From assembly GCA_030272585.1 (NCBI GenBank), contig BSYQ01000007.1, positions 3,600,001 to 3,664,000 of the forward strand: a DNA stretch of 64,000 nucleotides. Reading direction: 5' to 3'. A program made the position numbers and the translations under genes. A model generated the notes under the pieces. That model did no database searches. It saw only the letters and a program-made list of their open reading frames with translations, and had not been told where the DNA came from. Of the stretch, positions 43,701 through 53,000 are shown piece after piece (positions within the stretch are counted from its first letter, which is position 1; every line of letters starts with the position of its first letter). The DNA comes from Bryopsis sp. KO-2023 (Eukaryota; Chlorophyta; Ulvophyceae; Bryopsidales; Bryopsidaceae).

Positions 43701-44807
43701 TTACCAAAGTCACGTGGGTTCACCGCCATCGCGGTATTTGTTGATCGGTTAACCAAGTACGTTCGCTTCGCACCCTGCACTAAGGAAATAACCGCCCCGG
43801 AATATGCTAAGTTGTTTGTGGACAAAATATACAAACACTATGGCCTCCCCAAAGTGATAATTTCCGATCGAGACCCCAGATTCACAAGTTCCTTCTGGCG
43901 GTCTTTATTTTCACTTCTGGGAACCCAACTCCGAATGAGCACAGCCTACCACCCACAAACAGATGGGCAGTCAGAGGTTACTATTCGGGTGTTGGAAGAC
44001 TTTTTGCGGCCTTATGTGGAGCGGTATCCAGACCGCTGGGTTGATTTCTTGGCGACAGCGGAATTTGCTGCCAACAACTCCCGCAATGTGTCAACCGGCT
44101 ATGCCCCAGCACACTTGTTGTATGGGCAGCATATGGGACAAATTACCGTGCAGAAAAAGTTAACGGCGAAAGAAGAGTCCGAAATGGCAACCGAAATGGT
44201 GAAACGAATGGACGAGCAACTGCAGCAGGCAAAGCAGCAGTATGCAACCGCACAAGAGCGGATGTGTGTCCAAGCGAACAAACGGCGGCGGGAAGTAATC
44301 TTCAAAGAAGGGGATGAAGTTTTGGTGCGGAGTACATTTATTCCGCTGCAATCCTTACAAAAGATCCCACCAAAAATCCGCCGGAGGTTTGTCGGGCCAT
44401 TCAAAGTGGACAAAGCGATATCCACAGTCGCTTATCGCCTGCAACTACCACCCCATTGGACTATTCATTCTACCTTCCATGTCTCCAAGCTGAAGGCATA
44501 CAACCGCTTGTCAGAAGATGATGAGCGGGAGGTGGAACCTCCCGAAGGGGAGTTGGTGGATGGCGCCGTTGAATATGAGGTCGAGCGTATTCTGCGGGAT
44601 CGAGGCACACCCAACCGTCGGGAGTACTTGATTCTGTGGAAGGGCTATGATTTGATGGAAGCCACCTGGGAGCCAGAAGCCCACCTGGCCAATGCCAGCG
44701 ATATCTTGGCAGAGTATCTCAGAAACCGCACGCGCTTGCCGACCAAAGAGGAAATCCGCTCTAAGCGGGAAGAAAGGCGGACAAGGCGGCGGAAACAACC
44801 TCTTTAG
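40698..44807 (+). CDS. Inner element: Pol with chromodomain (1369 residues)
   Basis: In order: a basic N-terminus; aspartic protease (ISAYLDCGATENYVAQ); reverse transcriptase (FVVVFIDDILVFS); RNase H (ITDASGTAYGAVL); integrase with an HHCC zinc finger (YVRTCPVCQRT) and a D-D-E core (LVTDLP, ISDRDPRFTSSFW, PQTDGQSE); the GPF/Y region; and a C-terminal chromodomain (YEVERILRDRGTPN, YLILWKGYDLMEATWEPE). In chromoviruses the chromodomain guides insertion to marked chromatin. The frame is open throughout. Confidence 0.93.
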   Translation: MAKRSRRIEETSLHAARRKRARRRRYRHRRRQKLRESRAREREGNKKTEKESKRNPAQRAENPLMSTKLGDKERMDDSSTVILSTSGRELAESVGSVHEDSGSSSGDSNLESVPPCGEKQASEGSVKSLDRTSPRVPSDADAREASDRKKQPGVEGGDYLQDSFNPLVNNHHLKFMGYELKGRIGGVSISAYLDCGATENYVAQKLVDRLGLEFSSCNKTVSLANGSVCNVDKRCGNINMQLGGYKTQFSADVFPHLTYDIVLGLPWLIANNPSIDFAQGTINIRQGQGWITVPVKERPTDYLQLANETTPLITHKKIFRYIKKQTEATDSLAYLVVVRESDPTDSNHLMQYPYEGVTVDSLQTSAGTNTPQETEVPKLLHDQMHPDIRSVVEEYSHIFPKDLPPGIPPVRKGHEFKIDLEDESMSPIHRPLYKLSPAELDEVRTQVDYLLEQRKIRPSESPWGAPILFVPKKDGGLRMCVDYRWINHYTIKNRYPLPLPEELMDRLAKAKIYTKIDLRSGYWQFPVRPKDTPKTAFRTRYGHFEFLVCPFGMSNCPAQFQTMVQDLLGEFLDHFVVVFIDDILVFSNSVEEHVDHLKQVFERLHKHKLYAKASKCEVGVSETDYLGYHLSGKGLQPMSDKVRAIQEWKELSSVGDVRSFLGMVSYYRKFIPEFARIAGPLHDLIKKNHVWTWGPIQREAFSKLKQKITRTPILLLPDPLLRYTVITDASGTAYGAVLCQDHGKGLQPIAYLSRRLKPAETRYSAYERELGAVAYALSQWRHYLEGAPGEVTVLTDHQPITHFMTQAKMSRTQSRWYTSGYFDSIDPKIVYVPGKANVLADALSRSLPDSQDQIHALSAWVVDEADAWKTAIAADQKLQAEVAKIQEGKPTKLSFEDGWLYYQATPTSDKVLVVPNGYRKKVMGEFHDVPSAGHAGAARTSDVLQRYYWWKGVGKDVQAYVRTCPVCQRTKADTTKQKGLLHPLPIPTTKWEQITTDLVTDLPKSRGFTAIAVFVDRLTKYVRFAPCTKEITAPEYAKLFVDKIYKHYGLPKVIISDRDPRFTSSFWRSLFSLLGTQLRMSTAYHPQTDGQSEVTIRVLEDFLRPYVERYPDRWVDFLATAEFAANNSRNVSTGYAPAHLLYGQHMGQITVQKKLTAKEESEMATEMVKRMDEQLQQAKQQYATAQERMCVQANKRRREVIFKEGDEVLVRSTFIPLQSLQKIPPKIRRRFVGPFKVDKAISTVAYRLQLPPHWTIHSTFHVSKLKAYNRLSEDDEREVEPPEGELVDGAVEYEVERILRDRGTPNRREYLILWKGYDLMEATWEPEAHLANASDILAEYLRNRTRLPTKEEIRSKREERRTRRRKQPL

Positions 44808-45126
44808 ATGATACAGGTTGATATGGGGAAGGGAACGATGGTTGATGTGTTGGTATCAGTTCACCCATAATCAAATACATCTAAGAGCGAGCTACAGAGA
44901 GCTGAGTCAAGATAGCGAGGGTAATATCAAAGCGGGCTAGAACCTTGGATGAGACGACACTCAATAGAGGAAGTCTTCCATCAGTGACAAGTGAGTGACT
45001 CTATCACTTGTATAAACTAGCTAGGCTGCAACCCTCCAGCCTATTTCGTCAAAAGTTTACGCCGAGCGCACTGAACCTTCAGAAGCAACCGCCACCAAAG
45101 CAAACATTAAAAGCATTTGCAGAAAA

Positions 45127-47022
45127 ATGTCTGGAACATCCGAGCATTTGGAGCGACTCCGTCAGCAGAGGGATGAGTGGAAAGCAAAGGCAGAGGCCTT
45201 GGAAACGGAGCTCGCGGAAGCCTTAGAATCTGGAACTGAGGCGGTGGAATCACATGCAAATGTGGCGGCGGATTACGAAAAGTTACACAAGAAGCTTCAG
45301 GAGGGTGTGACAAAAAGAGATGAGCAGGAGGCGGAAATCTGTGAGCTGGCGGCGGAACTCCGGGAAGCAAAAGAGGAAAGGGCGGCGGAAAAAACTAAGC
45401 TGGAGGCGGATTGGACCAACCGATACCGGGCTCTTCAACAGCAGTTGAGTGACGCTCAAGTGAAAGCCCGCGGTGCGGAAGCGGAACTCAAGACCATCAA
45501 ACGAGAGTTATCCGCGCTAGAGGAAGAAAATTCCGCAAAGGATCAAGTAATTTCCGCGCGGGATCAAGAAATTTCCGCGAAATCCAAGGAAATTACCCAG
45601 CTGACCACCGACCTAACCCTCTCCCGGAAAGCAGCCACGAAAGCTCAGGCGGATACCGAATGGTATCATAAAGAAAACAAGCAGCTCATCAGCGAGGCGG
45701 AGAAACGCTATCGGAACCTCGTCACGGTCCAAAAAGAGCTGGCGGCCACAAAAGCAGCTCTCGCCAAGGCGGAGAAGGGAGACGATTTCTGCAGCAGCAC
45801 GACCGCCCGTGTGCTGATGTCAGAACTCGTCGCGTCCAAAGTTGAGGTCAACCGGCTTCGGGCCAACCTCATGGACATCCCGCAGTCACTCGCGAGTTTT
45901 TCACACGGACTCGTGGGAGTACGGCTGGATACCGCGAAGGCGCAGGCGCAGTTGGTGCGAGACGGCCGGATAAAAGATCAGGTCGATATGCATAAGGTCA
46001 AGGAGATCACCATCACGAACGTGGACCTTACGAAGGCGCACAATTTGGACCAAGTGAACGACTGGTTGAGCCGGATAGACGGGGCAGCGGAGAATATCTC
46101 AAAGCAATTGGCGAAACCACCCCAGAGTTCCCTTGACGATGACGACAACGAAGACGTCATAGCGGAAGAACCGACAGGTTCAAAACCACCGCTGGGCGCG
46201 GAGGACACGCAAACAAAAGCACTCGTCAAAGCAGCAATGCTTAAAGCACTCGCGGAGGCGGATGCGGAGAAAAAGAAAGCAGCCGCGGAGAAAAAGGCGG
46301 CCGCGGAAAAACAAAAAGCGGACGCGGAGAAAACACACGCGGAGAAAAAGGCGGCTGCGGAAAAACAAAAGGCGGACGCGGGAAAAACACACGCGGACGC
46401 GGGAAAACAAAAGAAGGCGGACGCGGAGAAAAAGACAACCGCTGAAACCAAGAAAGGGGAGCCGTCGACTCAGGCGGATGCGGAAAAAGTGAAGGAAGCG
46501 GAAAAAAAGGGCGCGGAGAAAAAGGGCGCGGAGAAAAGCACCAAGCGGGGGAAGAAACGCACACGCGCGAAGGACGCGAAAGAGTTGCGTGCAGCGCTCA
46601 AGAAGATCAAAGGCACGCACGATCCAGCACTCGCGGGAACGAAGTGCTATTACTGCGCGGGAACGCAACATGGTGTCGGGGTAAAAACCAGTTGTGGGGC
46701 ACACTACGTTTGCCCTACACACTGGCCCCATCATCATGTAATGGATCGGGTCATCAATCGGTGGCTCGCGGATAAAAGTATCCGGCCGCTCGATATGACC
46801 GCGGAGCATCTTCGCCTCGGGAAACGTGCGGAGGATTTCCTTCCGCTCCCATCGCTTCCATCCCCGGACACTACTGATCAGCTCACCTTACCATGTCAGG
46901 TGTGTCGGGTCAAATCCGCAGCCTTCCCCTCGAAAACCGGTGTCAAAGAGCTTGGATCCCGGCTGACATACATCCTACGAACGATGTGGGATCTCGAGGG
47001 CTTGGACTCGGAGACAGAGTGA
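45127..47022 (+). CDS. Inner element: extra ORF after pol (631 residues), novel
   Basis: It starts 320 bases after pol, in the place where env-bearing relatives keep env. It is not envelope-like: no signal peptide and no membrane segment. Residues 1-230 form a long coiled coil (LERLRQQRDEWKAKAEALET); about 230-330 is an ordered part (ARVLMSELVASKVEVNRLRA). Then comes an Ala/Lys/Glu repeat stretch (AAEKKAAAEKQKADAEKTHA). The C-terminus has a Cys/His-rich putative zinc module (KCYYCAGTQHGVG, CGAHYVCPTHWPHHHVMDR, CQVCRVK). Coiled-coil plus zinc architecture suggests nucleic-acid or Gag binding. Function unknown. Open throughout, and GCG-rich codon use matches the element's own genes. Confidence 0.75.
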   Translation: MSGTSEHLERLRQQRDEWKAKAEALETELAEALESGTEAVESHANVAADYEKLHKKLQEGVTKRDEQEAEICELAAELREAKEERAAEKTKLEADWTNRYRALQQQLSDAQVKARGAEAELKTIKRELSALEEENSAKDQVISARDQEISAKSKEITQLTTDLTLSRKAATKAQADTEWYHKENKQLISEAEKRYRNLVTVQKELAATKAALAKAEKGDDFCSSTTARVLMSELVASKVEVNRLRANLMDIPQSLASFSHGLVGVRLDTAKAQAQLVRDGRIKDQVDMHKVKEITITNVDLTKAHNLDQVNDWLSRIDGAAENISKQLAKPPQSSLDDDDNEDVIAEEPTGSKPPLGAEDTQTKALVKAAMLKALAEADAEKKKAAAEKKAAAEKQKADAEKTHAEKKAAAEKQKADAGKTHADAGKQKKADAEKKTTAETKKGEPSTQADAEKVKEAEKKGAEKKGAEKSTKRGKKRTRAKDAKELRAALKKIKGTHDPALAGTKCYYCAGTQHGVGVKTSCGAHYVCPTHWPHHHVMDRVINRWLADKSIRPLDMTAEHLRLGKRAEDFLPLPSLPSPDTTDQLTLPCQVCRVKSAAFPSKTGVKELGSRLTYILRTMWDLEGLDSETE

Positions 47023-47173
47023 GCGAGAGCGGAGCCAGAGCCAGAGAGTCAGAGCCGGACAGAGACAGTTTTTCCTTGGGGGTTTTCTTTTCTTTTCTTT
47101 TCTTTTATTTTTCTTTCTTTTTGGGTTCTTCTACGGGTGTGGACACCCTTTAGGGGGGGGGGGGGGGAGTAGT

Positions 47174-47345
47174 TGATACGTTGTCGCACTCATTTTGCAG
47201 TACGAGTGTGTAGTACGGGTTAGTACGGGTTCTAGGGGGTTAAGTTCAGAGAGAACACTTGTAAATTAATTCTCTGGTTTGTGAAAGTGTGTGACCCCTG
47301 TCTCAACTTCAGCAACGACTCACTAAAACCTACAGGGACCTAACA
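47174..47345 (+). repeat. 3' LTR of the inner element
   Basis: 172 bp, preceded by a G-run polypurine tract, followed by the TGGTT duplication. Confidence 0.93.
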
Positions 47346-47349
47346 TGGT

Positions 47350-50300
47350 TTGGATCTCAGAGAGAAGGAGGAAGTGGAACCTGAGGAGGAGGGGTGTTTT
47401 GGGATTGAAAAGAAGGGAGATGGAGGATGTCAAACAGTTTCTTTTCCACCACAGGAAGTGGAATCTGAGGAGGGGGGGTGTTCTGGAATAGAAAAACAGG
47501 GAGATGGAGGATGTAAAAAGGTTTCTTTTCCACCACCAAAGAATGACTGTGGGTCACTGGAAGTGTTTGACAGAACCAGTGGTTCAAAGGGCAGTTGGGG
47601 CACAATGCAGTCGAATCAGGACTGGGATTCACAAACAGGCCAGCTTGCATCTGTTGAACAGCAGTTGAGCCCAGAGGGGGACAGTAGAGTACTATCGAAT
47701 TCTGCCCAAAACAGGGATATACCGACCATCAGTTCCGACTCTGGAGAACAGCATCTCAGTTCAGGGGATGGGTGTGTGTTACGGAGTTTAACAACACAGA
47801 ACAGTGAGGCTGTAGCTACTGAGAATCCAACAAACAGTGCAACACTGAGGAAGAGCCAGAGCACAGCCTCTCTCACAGAACTGGATGTGAGTTCTGCTAC
47901 GCACTATCCACTCAGGGACAGGATTGAGGGGAAAGACTCTGAGAATGAGGGGAGAACACAGACATCAAACACAGACTTTGAATGTCAGCCCAATAGCTAT
48001 AATGCTACTGGACAGTTCATCAGTTCAGCTAGGGAGAAGGGAGGAAAGATTTTTGGCTTACAAACCAGCAGTTCAGAGGCTGTACATCACTTACCCAAGT
48101 CAGATACTCAGGGAAGGGTACAGCAGTCGAAATTCCACCCACAGGAGGAGAATGTAGCTTCTGAGAGTCCTGCAAACAGTGCTACACTGGGGACAAGCCA
48201 GGGTACATTCTCCACCCCCCAGCAGGATCAATGGAGGGACTTACCAAGGGGGAGAGAGGGACAGACATGTGGGGAAAACCAAGGCACCCAGAGTGTCCTC
48301 ACACCTAACAGCCTGACTGCACACAGCACTCTGTTGCAAGAAAGCAAAGCTGTAGCTACTGAGAGTCCTACAGACAGGGAAACATTGGGACAGAGCCAGA
48401 GTACAGTTCAGAGTTCACAAAAGGAAAAAGGGGGCTGCTCACCCAGGGGGGGGGTAGTCGGGGCAGTGGAACAAACACACAATGAGGGACAGACTGTAAC
48501 TACTGAGAGTCCCACTAACAGTGACATACTGGGGAAAAACCAGAGTTCAGTCTCTCACCTTCAAGAGGAAAAATTACTCTGCTCACCCAGGGGGGGGGTA
48601 GGGGGGACAGTGGAACAGGAGCACCTTGATCTCTGGAAGTACTGGGAAGCCCTCAGAGGGAAACCACCAGGCAGAAGTTTTAGCGAACACACTACATCCC
48701 CTTTATCTCACCTGACGACGATTTGGGAGGAGGTGGCTGACGACCTTCTCGACAACACCACAGCAGTAGGGACAGGGGAAAGACTCTGGAACGGACATAC
48801 TGCTACGGTGCAAACCACTCAGGAACAACCTGCCTGCACGTCGGAAACGCAGTCAGAGACGGAGGATACAGGCTCAGTGGAATACTGGCGACGCGAATTT
48901 CCGAACGTGATTCGTGACGACCTTAGCAGAGACGCAAAGGCGACTGCTGCTCCTCTTCGGGTTTGCCACAGGGAGGTGAAATGGCGCGTTCCCTTCCACA
49001 GGATTCCGCTGCACAACACGGGGATACGGTACTACGCCACCGACGTCGCGCCTAAGGAGATTCGAAAACTGCTTACCTCGTTGCAGGGGCAAGGCGTCAT
49101 CCGTCCCCTGGGCGTCGGCGAGCGGGCTCTGTTCTCCCCCGTACTTTTCCTAAGGAAGCCGAATGGAAAGGTCCGTAAGACGGTGGATTTTCGTTTGCTG
49201 AACTCGTACTCCGACGCCTGGAAGACGTCCCTGCTCCATGTCCGGGATGTGCTGAAGTCGATCCCACCGGAGTGGGACTACTTCACCGTCCTGGATCTGG
49301 AGCAGGGCTTCTTCCAGGTGGACGTTTGCGATTCGCTCCAGCCCCTCTTCGCGTTTGAAACCGGAGAGGGGGACTACACTTACCTCCGCCTTCCACAGGG
49401 ATGGAACTGTTCGCCAGGGCTGTTCCACTCCCGCATCCGGAGCTCTATCCACGGATACCCCGGTCGTAACTTCGTCGACGACCTCATAATCGGCGGAGAA
49501 GGCGTCGAAGGCCATGACAGGAACCTGCGACGTGTTCTGACCAGGCTCGACGAAATGGGATTACGGATAAACAGGGCAAAGGCGGTCGTCAGACAAAAGG
49601 AGGTTACCTACTTGGGGTACACGGTCACGAAGGGGAGCTACGGCCTTCGACGCTACGTCGACGACCAAGTGCGTCAGTTGCCAGAAATGCGCGACGTCAG
49701 GGACGTCCGTCAATTCGTCGGCATGCTTAATGTCTGCAGGGGAGTTTGCCCGAATTTCCATAACATCATTCAACCTCTGCTGGAGCTTCCCAAGGGATCG
49801 AATCCGAAACTCATGCAACAGTTGGTGGCAGAAGCATGGAAATCCATACTGACTAATAATGTCAAGTTGGGTAATTCAGATTCTGGAGAGTATAACCTGT
49901 TTACAGACTGGTCATCCTCTGGGTGGGGGTATGTTCTGTTCAGAGGTACCCCCTCAGAGGGGTGTATCGTCAGCCTCAACAGTCGAAAGTGTGCGGATAA
50001 GGGAGGAGAAAAAGTCAGCTCCTATTTGGGGGAGCTTCAAGCTCTCATATGGGCATTGAAATCGGTTTCACAGGTGGTGGCTGGGGGTCAGCTAACCCTG
50101 CACACTGATTCGAACTCAGCAGTGCAAAGGATTACGAAGTTAGCACCGAAAGAAGTCGTGGAGGACATCAGAGTGGTGCGTCTCTTGGCTTGGTTGGCAG
50201 AGAACTACCCCTCCCCTGGAAGGTTGAGGGTTCAATTCCTGCCAGGGACATCTAACCCTTGGGCTGATCTCCTGTCTAGATGGTACAGTAGGCCAACACA

Positions 50301-51492
50301 AACACAAGGGCAGGTGTGTGCACTTGAACCACAAGAGATGCAAATCAGTAAAAACACAAGCATGGAATCAGGAGGATCCAACAGATCAACAGAACAGGTG
50401 CTGGAGCAGGCTGAGGCAGTGGACTCTAAAGAGAGTGATTCAGGAAGGTCTGGCATGTCAGGAAACACAGAGTTGGGACATGCATATACAGGAGGCTCAA
50501 GGGGAGAGGAGTTGGGCAAGATAGCGGAAGGGAAAGAGCTGAGCAGAGATCAGCTGGAACGGTTGCACAAGGAGGGACACTGGAGCCCACAAAAATTGCT
50601 ATGGCTGTGTGCACAACATGGATGGAAGGCTAATAGAGGAGATCTGGAGGAAATTCAGAGGTACTGCCAGACCTGCCAGAGGGTAGCCCCTAAGAAGGAA
50701 AAAGAACTTCTTAGGGGAGCTGGGCATCTAACCCACCCTGGTCAAACAGTGGGCATGGACATCATCGGTCCACTACCCTCTGGTAGGTCTGGCCACAATC
50801 ATATAGTAGTGGTGGTGGACCACCTCTCTCGTGATTCGATGGTTTGGAAGACAAAGGAGGTGAAGGGGAAACAGGTCAGAGAGTGTTTAGGTGAGTGGAT
50901 AGCGACTCATGGATCTCCAGACAACCTATTATGTGATGGAGCTGCCTACTTCCATTCGAAGGACATGAGAGCATGGTACAAAGACAACCACATTCAGGTT
51001 TGGAGGACACCCCCTTATCACCACAGAGCGAATGGAGTGGTGGAAAGGAGGAACAGAGCTCTGATTTCTAAAATCAGAGTACTGTTGTTGGATCATGGAG
51101 GGTATTGGGATGATTGGCTGCAGAAGGCCAACTGGATGGTCTGCAACATGGTGAATAGAACCACTGGATGGCCACCATGCAAAGTGTGGACACTATCAAG
51201 CAAGGAGTGGGATAGAATTCAACAGAGATTGAAGGAAAGCAGAGAAAAGGTGAATGCACAGAAAAAATTGTCTGACTGGAATCATTTTCTGGGAGAGGAG
51301 GTCCTTTTATATGATTCAGCAAGGGCTGAAAAAAAGGATCAGAAATTCAGTGCAAGTTGGAAGGGACCATATAAAATAGTGGAACTGATTTCCCCCAGTC
51401 GAGTCAGGATTGAGGAAATCAATGGCAAACTCAGGAGGGGTAGGAAACCTTTCCTAGAAGTGCACAAATCACAGATCAGGCACTTCTTCTGA
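47350..51492 (+). CDS. Outer element: Pol region (reverse transcriptase, RNase H, integrase)
   Basis: Open for 1380 codons to the right of the inner element. The first ~500 residues are a Ser/Thr/Gln-rich linker with repeated TESPTNSATLGKSQS-like units of about 45-60 residues. Then reverse transcriptase (VLDLEQGFFQVDV, NFVDDLIIGG), RNase H (LFTDWSSSGWGYVLF, LHTDSNSAVQ), integrase (zinc finger CQTCQRV; core GMDIIGPLPS, LLCDGAAYF, ANGVVERRNRAL) and a final GPY-like segment (SWKGPYKIVEL). No chromodomain. The polymerase is quite different from the inner element's, so the two belong to separate Ty3 lineages. Confidence 0.88.
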   Translation: MDLREKEEVEPEEEGCFGIEKKGDGGCQTVSFPPQEVESEEGGCSGIEKQGDGGCKKVSFPPPKNDCGSLEVFDRTSGSKGSWGTMQSNQDWDSQTGQLASVEQQLSPEGDSRVLSNSAQNRDIPTISSDSGEQHLSSGDGCVLRSLTTQNSEAVATENPTNSATLRKSQSTASLTELDVSSATHYPLRDRIEGKDSENEGRTQTSNTDFECQPNSYNATGQFISSAREKGGKIFGLQTSSSEAVHHLPKSDTQGRVQQSKFHPQEENVASESPANSATLGTSQGTFSTPQQDQWRDLPRGREGQTCGENQGTQSVLTPNSLTAHSTLLQESKAVATESPTDRETLGQSQSTVQSSQKEKGGCSPRGGVVGAVEQTHNEGQTVTTESPTNSDILGKNQSSVSHLQEEKLLCSPRGGVGGTVEQEHLDLWKYWEALRGKPPGRSFSEHTTSPLSHLTTIWEEVADDLLDNTTAVGTGERLWNGHTATVQTTQEQPACTSETQSETEDTGSVEYWRREFPNVIRDDLSRDAKATAAPLRVCHREVKWRVPFHRIPLHNTGIRYYATDVAPKEIRKLLTSLQGQGVIRPLGVGERALFSPVLFLRKPNGKVRKTVDFRLLNSYSDAWKTSLLHVRDVLKSIPPEWDYFTVLDLEQGFFQVDVCDSLQPLFAFETGEGDYTYLRLPQGWNCSPGLFHSRIRSSIHGYPGRNFVDDLIIGGEGVEGHDRNLRRVLTRLDEMGLRINRAKAVVRQKEVTYLGYTVTKGSYGLRRYVDDQVRQLPEMRDVRDVRQFVGMLNVCRGVCPNFHNIIQPLLELPKGSNPKLMQQLVAEAWKSILTNNVKLGNSDSGEYNLFTDWSSSGWGYVLFRGTPSEGCIVSLNSRKCADKGGEKVSSYLGELQALIWALKSVSQVVAGGQLTLHTDSNSAVQRITKLAPKEVVEDIRVVRLLAWLAENYPSPGRLRVQFLPGTSNPWADLLSRWYSRPTQTQGQVCALEPQEMQISKNTSMESGGSNRSTEQVLEQAEAVDSKESDSGRSGMSGNTELGHAYTGGSRGEELGKIAEGKELSRDQLERLHKEGHWSPQKLLWLCAQHGWKANRGDLEEIQRYCQTCQRVAPKKEKELLRGAGHLTHPGQTVGMDIIGPLPSGRSGHNHIVVVVDHLSRDSMVWKTKEVKGKQVRECLGEWIATHGSPDNLLCDGAAYFHSKDMRAWYKDNHIQVWRTPPYHHRANGVVERRNRALISKIRVLLLDHGGYWDDWLQKANWMVCNMVNRTTGWPPCKVWTLSSKEWDRIQQRLKESREKVNAQKKLSDWNHFLGEEVLLYDSARAEKKDQKFSASWKGPYKIVELISPSRVRIEEINGKLRRGRKPFLEVHKSQIRHFF

Positions 51493-51694
51493 GTAGAATG
51501 GTGGTGATGAGAGAATAGGTAGGACCAGAAGACATAGTAAACGGAGGAGAGAAGGTTTCTTTTACATCCGGTGAGGGATGTTTTTTTTTCTGATGAAACA
51601 CAGTGTAGGAGAAGGCTACACTGGTGTGGAAGTGAGGATATTAGTTTATTCTACCACGAGTAGAACTTTTTCGGAGGTTTGAGGCAGTGAAGCG

Positions 51695-52021
51695 TGTTGG
51701 ACCGGGTAGAACACAAGTACTGAAAGACAGACATAAGAGCGACACATCAACAAATTCACACAACGGACACTCATTTCTAATGAAAGTACTACCACACGAT
51801 TTGACTCTGAGAGCGATGTCAAATCTGTTGAATCGACTGGTCAGTGCGGGTGAGAGGCCCCATGGCAGTAGGGGTTTTACGTTAGAAGTACGAGGTATGA
51901 GTCAGTGGAGGAAGTGTGAGAGTTGAGTGAGTCGGGAAGGAAAGTCTGTGAACGGGAGTTCGGGGTTGTCTTTTTGTTGTAAGACTTTTTTTGCGGAAGG
52001 CTCGTTCTTCCAGTAACAACA
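51695..52021 (+). repeat. 3' LTR of the outer element
   Basis: 327 bp, identical to 34829-35155 by eye, followed by GGTG. Confidence 0.93.
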
Positions 52022-52025
52022 GGTG

Positions 52026-53000
52026 GAGAAAAATCTGGATCAAAAAAAAAAAAAAAGGAAATTCTGTTTTTGGTGTATCGATTTCTTTAGATGGGCAGGG
52101 CCCTCCCCCCCTTTGGATTATAATGCATACCATGGATTCACTGGCTATTTGCCTGTTTACAATACATCAGTCCTTCATGATTCAAAAGAAAAAACGCAAG
52201 CATACTGCACTGCACAGGCCCAATCACATGCTAGCGGTAATTATTTTGCTTAATTTCCTTGCTTTTAAGCAAGGAAACTGAAACAATAAGAGCCTGCCCT
52301 TCTGATTGTCAAACGAGACAGCCAAACAAGACAGCATGGTTAAACGCGGCGTTACAGTTACGGCTCCTAACTACCTCCACCAACTATCTCTCTCGTTCGT
52401 CCAATAAAATCAATTGCTTTGGCCTTGACCACGCCTTCTGCAACCAACAAAGAAAAGAACCCTTTTTCCGAATTGACAAGCGGGACGCCGAATTTGTTTC
52501 TCTGAGCACTTCTATCCAACCTGGAACAGTGAGTTGTCCAGTTCCATCCGCGTCCAGACTCATTTCTGGAAGGACCACCGTCGACGAATACAAGGTAGGG
52601 CGGCACGACTCCACCAAGTCCGAAGGACACACAAGTGTTGGTGTGCGGTGTTTGCTGTGGCAATTCTGTTGCTAGCGAGGCTCGTTCACGGTTTTTCTTT
52701 CCAGATTTCTTCTTTGGGGTCTAGCTTCCTCTTCTCTGTGTTGTGTGGGCGGCCAGCGCGTTTGTTTTAATCACCTGGAGAATCCTATTCAAGTATGGAA
52801 TGTGCCTTGCAACGCACAATACCTGCTCCCAGGGTCGTGTTGAGTACCGTTTAAACAAAAAGATTTCTTTCTCGAGGTAGTGAGTGGCCAAATGATTATT
52901 CTTGACAGGTGGGGGAAGTACACGAAGCCACTAACCGTCAACACAGAGCGGTGAGCAGAGTGTTCCCTTGAACCAGCGCGACGATTGGTGGAGCTCCAAA
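52026..53000. other. Intergenic, no gene recognised
   Basis: Moderately GC-rich with open stretches on both strands around 52370-52670, none with convincing exon ends. It may hold the 5' region of the next gene. Confidence 0.35.

Larger units (their letters stand above)
37082..47345 (+). mobile_element. Inner LTR retroelement, Ty3-type chromovirus, looks whole
   Basis: 172-bp LTRs (37082-37253 and 47174-47345; TGATACG...CCTAACA) differ at one base by eye. They are flanked by the 5-bp duplication TGGTT (37077-37081 and 47346-47350). The primer site TGGTTTCGGAGC starts two bases after the 5' LTR. A G-rich polypurine tract (about 47153-47169) precedes the 3' LTR. Three long open frames: Gag, Pol ending in a chromodomain, and an additional ORF. 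No break is obvious. Very young, and necessarily younger than the outer element it interrupts. Confidence 0.93.
34829..52021 (+). mobile_element. Outer LTR retroelement, Ty3-type, interrupted by an inner one
   Basis: Identical 327-bp LTRs (TGTTGG...AACAACA) lie at 34829-35155 and 51695-52021. They are flanked by a 4-bp duplication, GGTG (34825-34828 and 52022-52025). The primer site TGGTTTCGGAGC follows the 5' LTR directly. Parts in order are Gag with zinc knuckle, aspartic protease, then (beyond the inserted element) a long linker, reverse transcriptase, RNase H and integrase, i.e. the Ty3 order. With the inner element discounted it is about 6.9 kb. It has one large interruption, the insertion at 37082-47345. 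Identical LTRs mean a very recent insertion. Confidence 0.92.

Noticed and set aside
52367-52663. Open frames on the minus strand upstream of the 53-kb gene
   Set aside because: Three frames are open at once because of GC-rich sequence; no splice sites or recognised motif.
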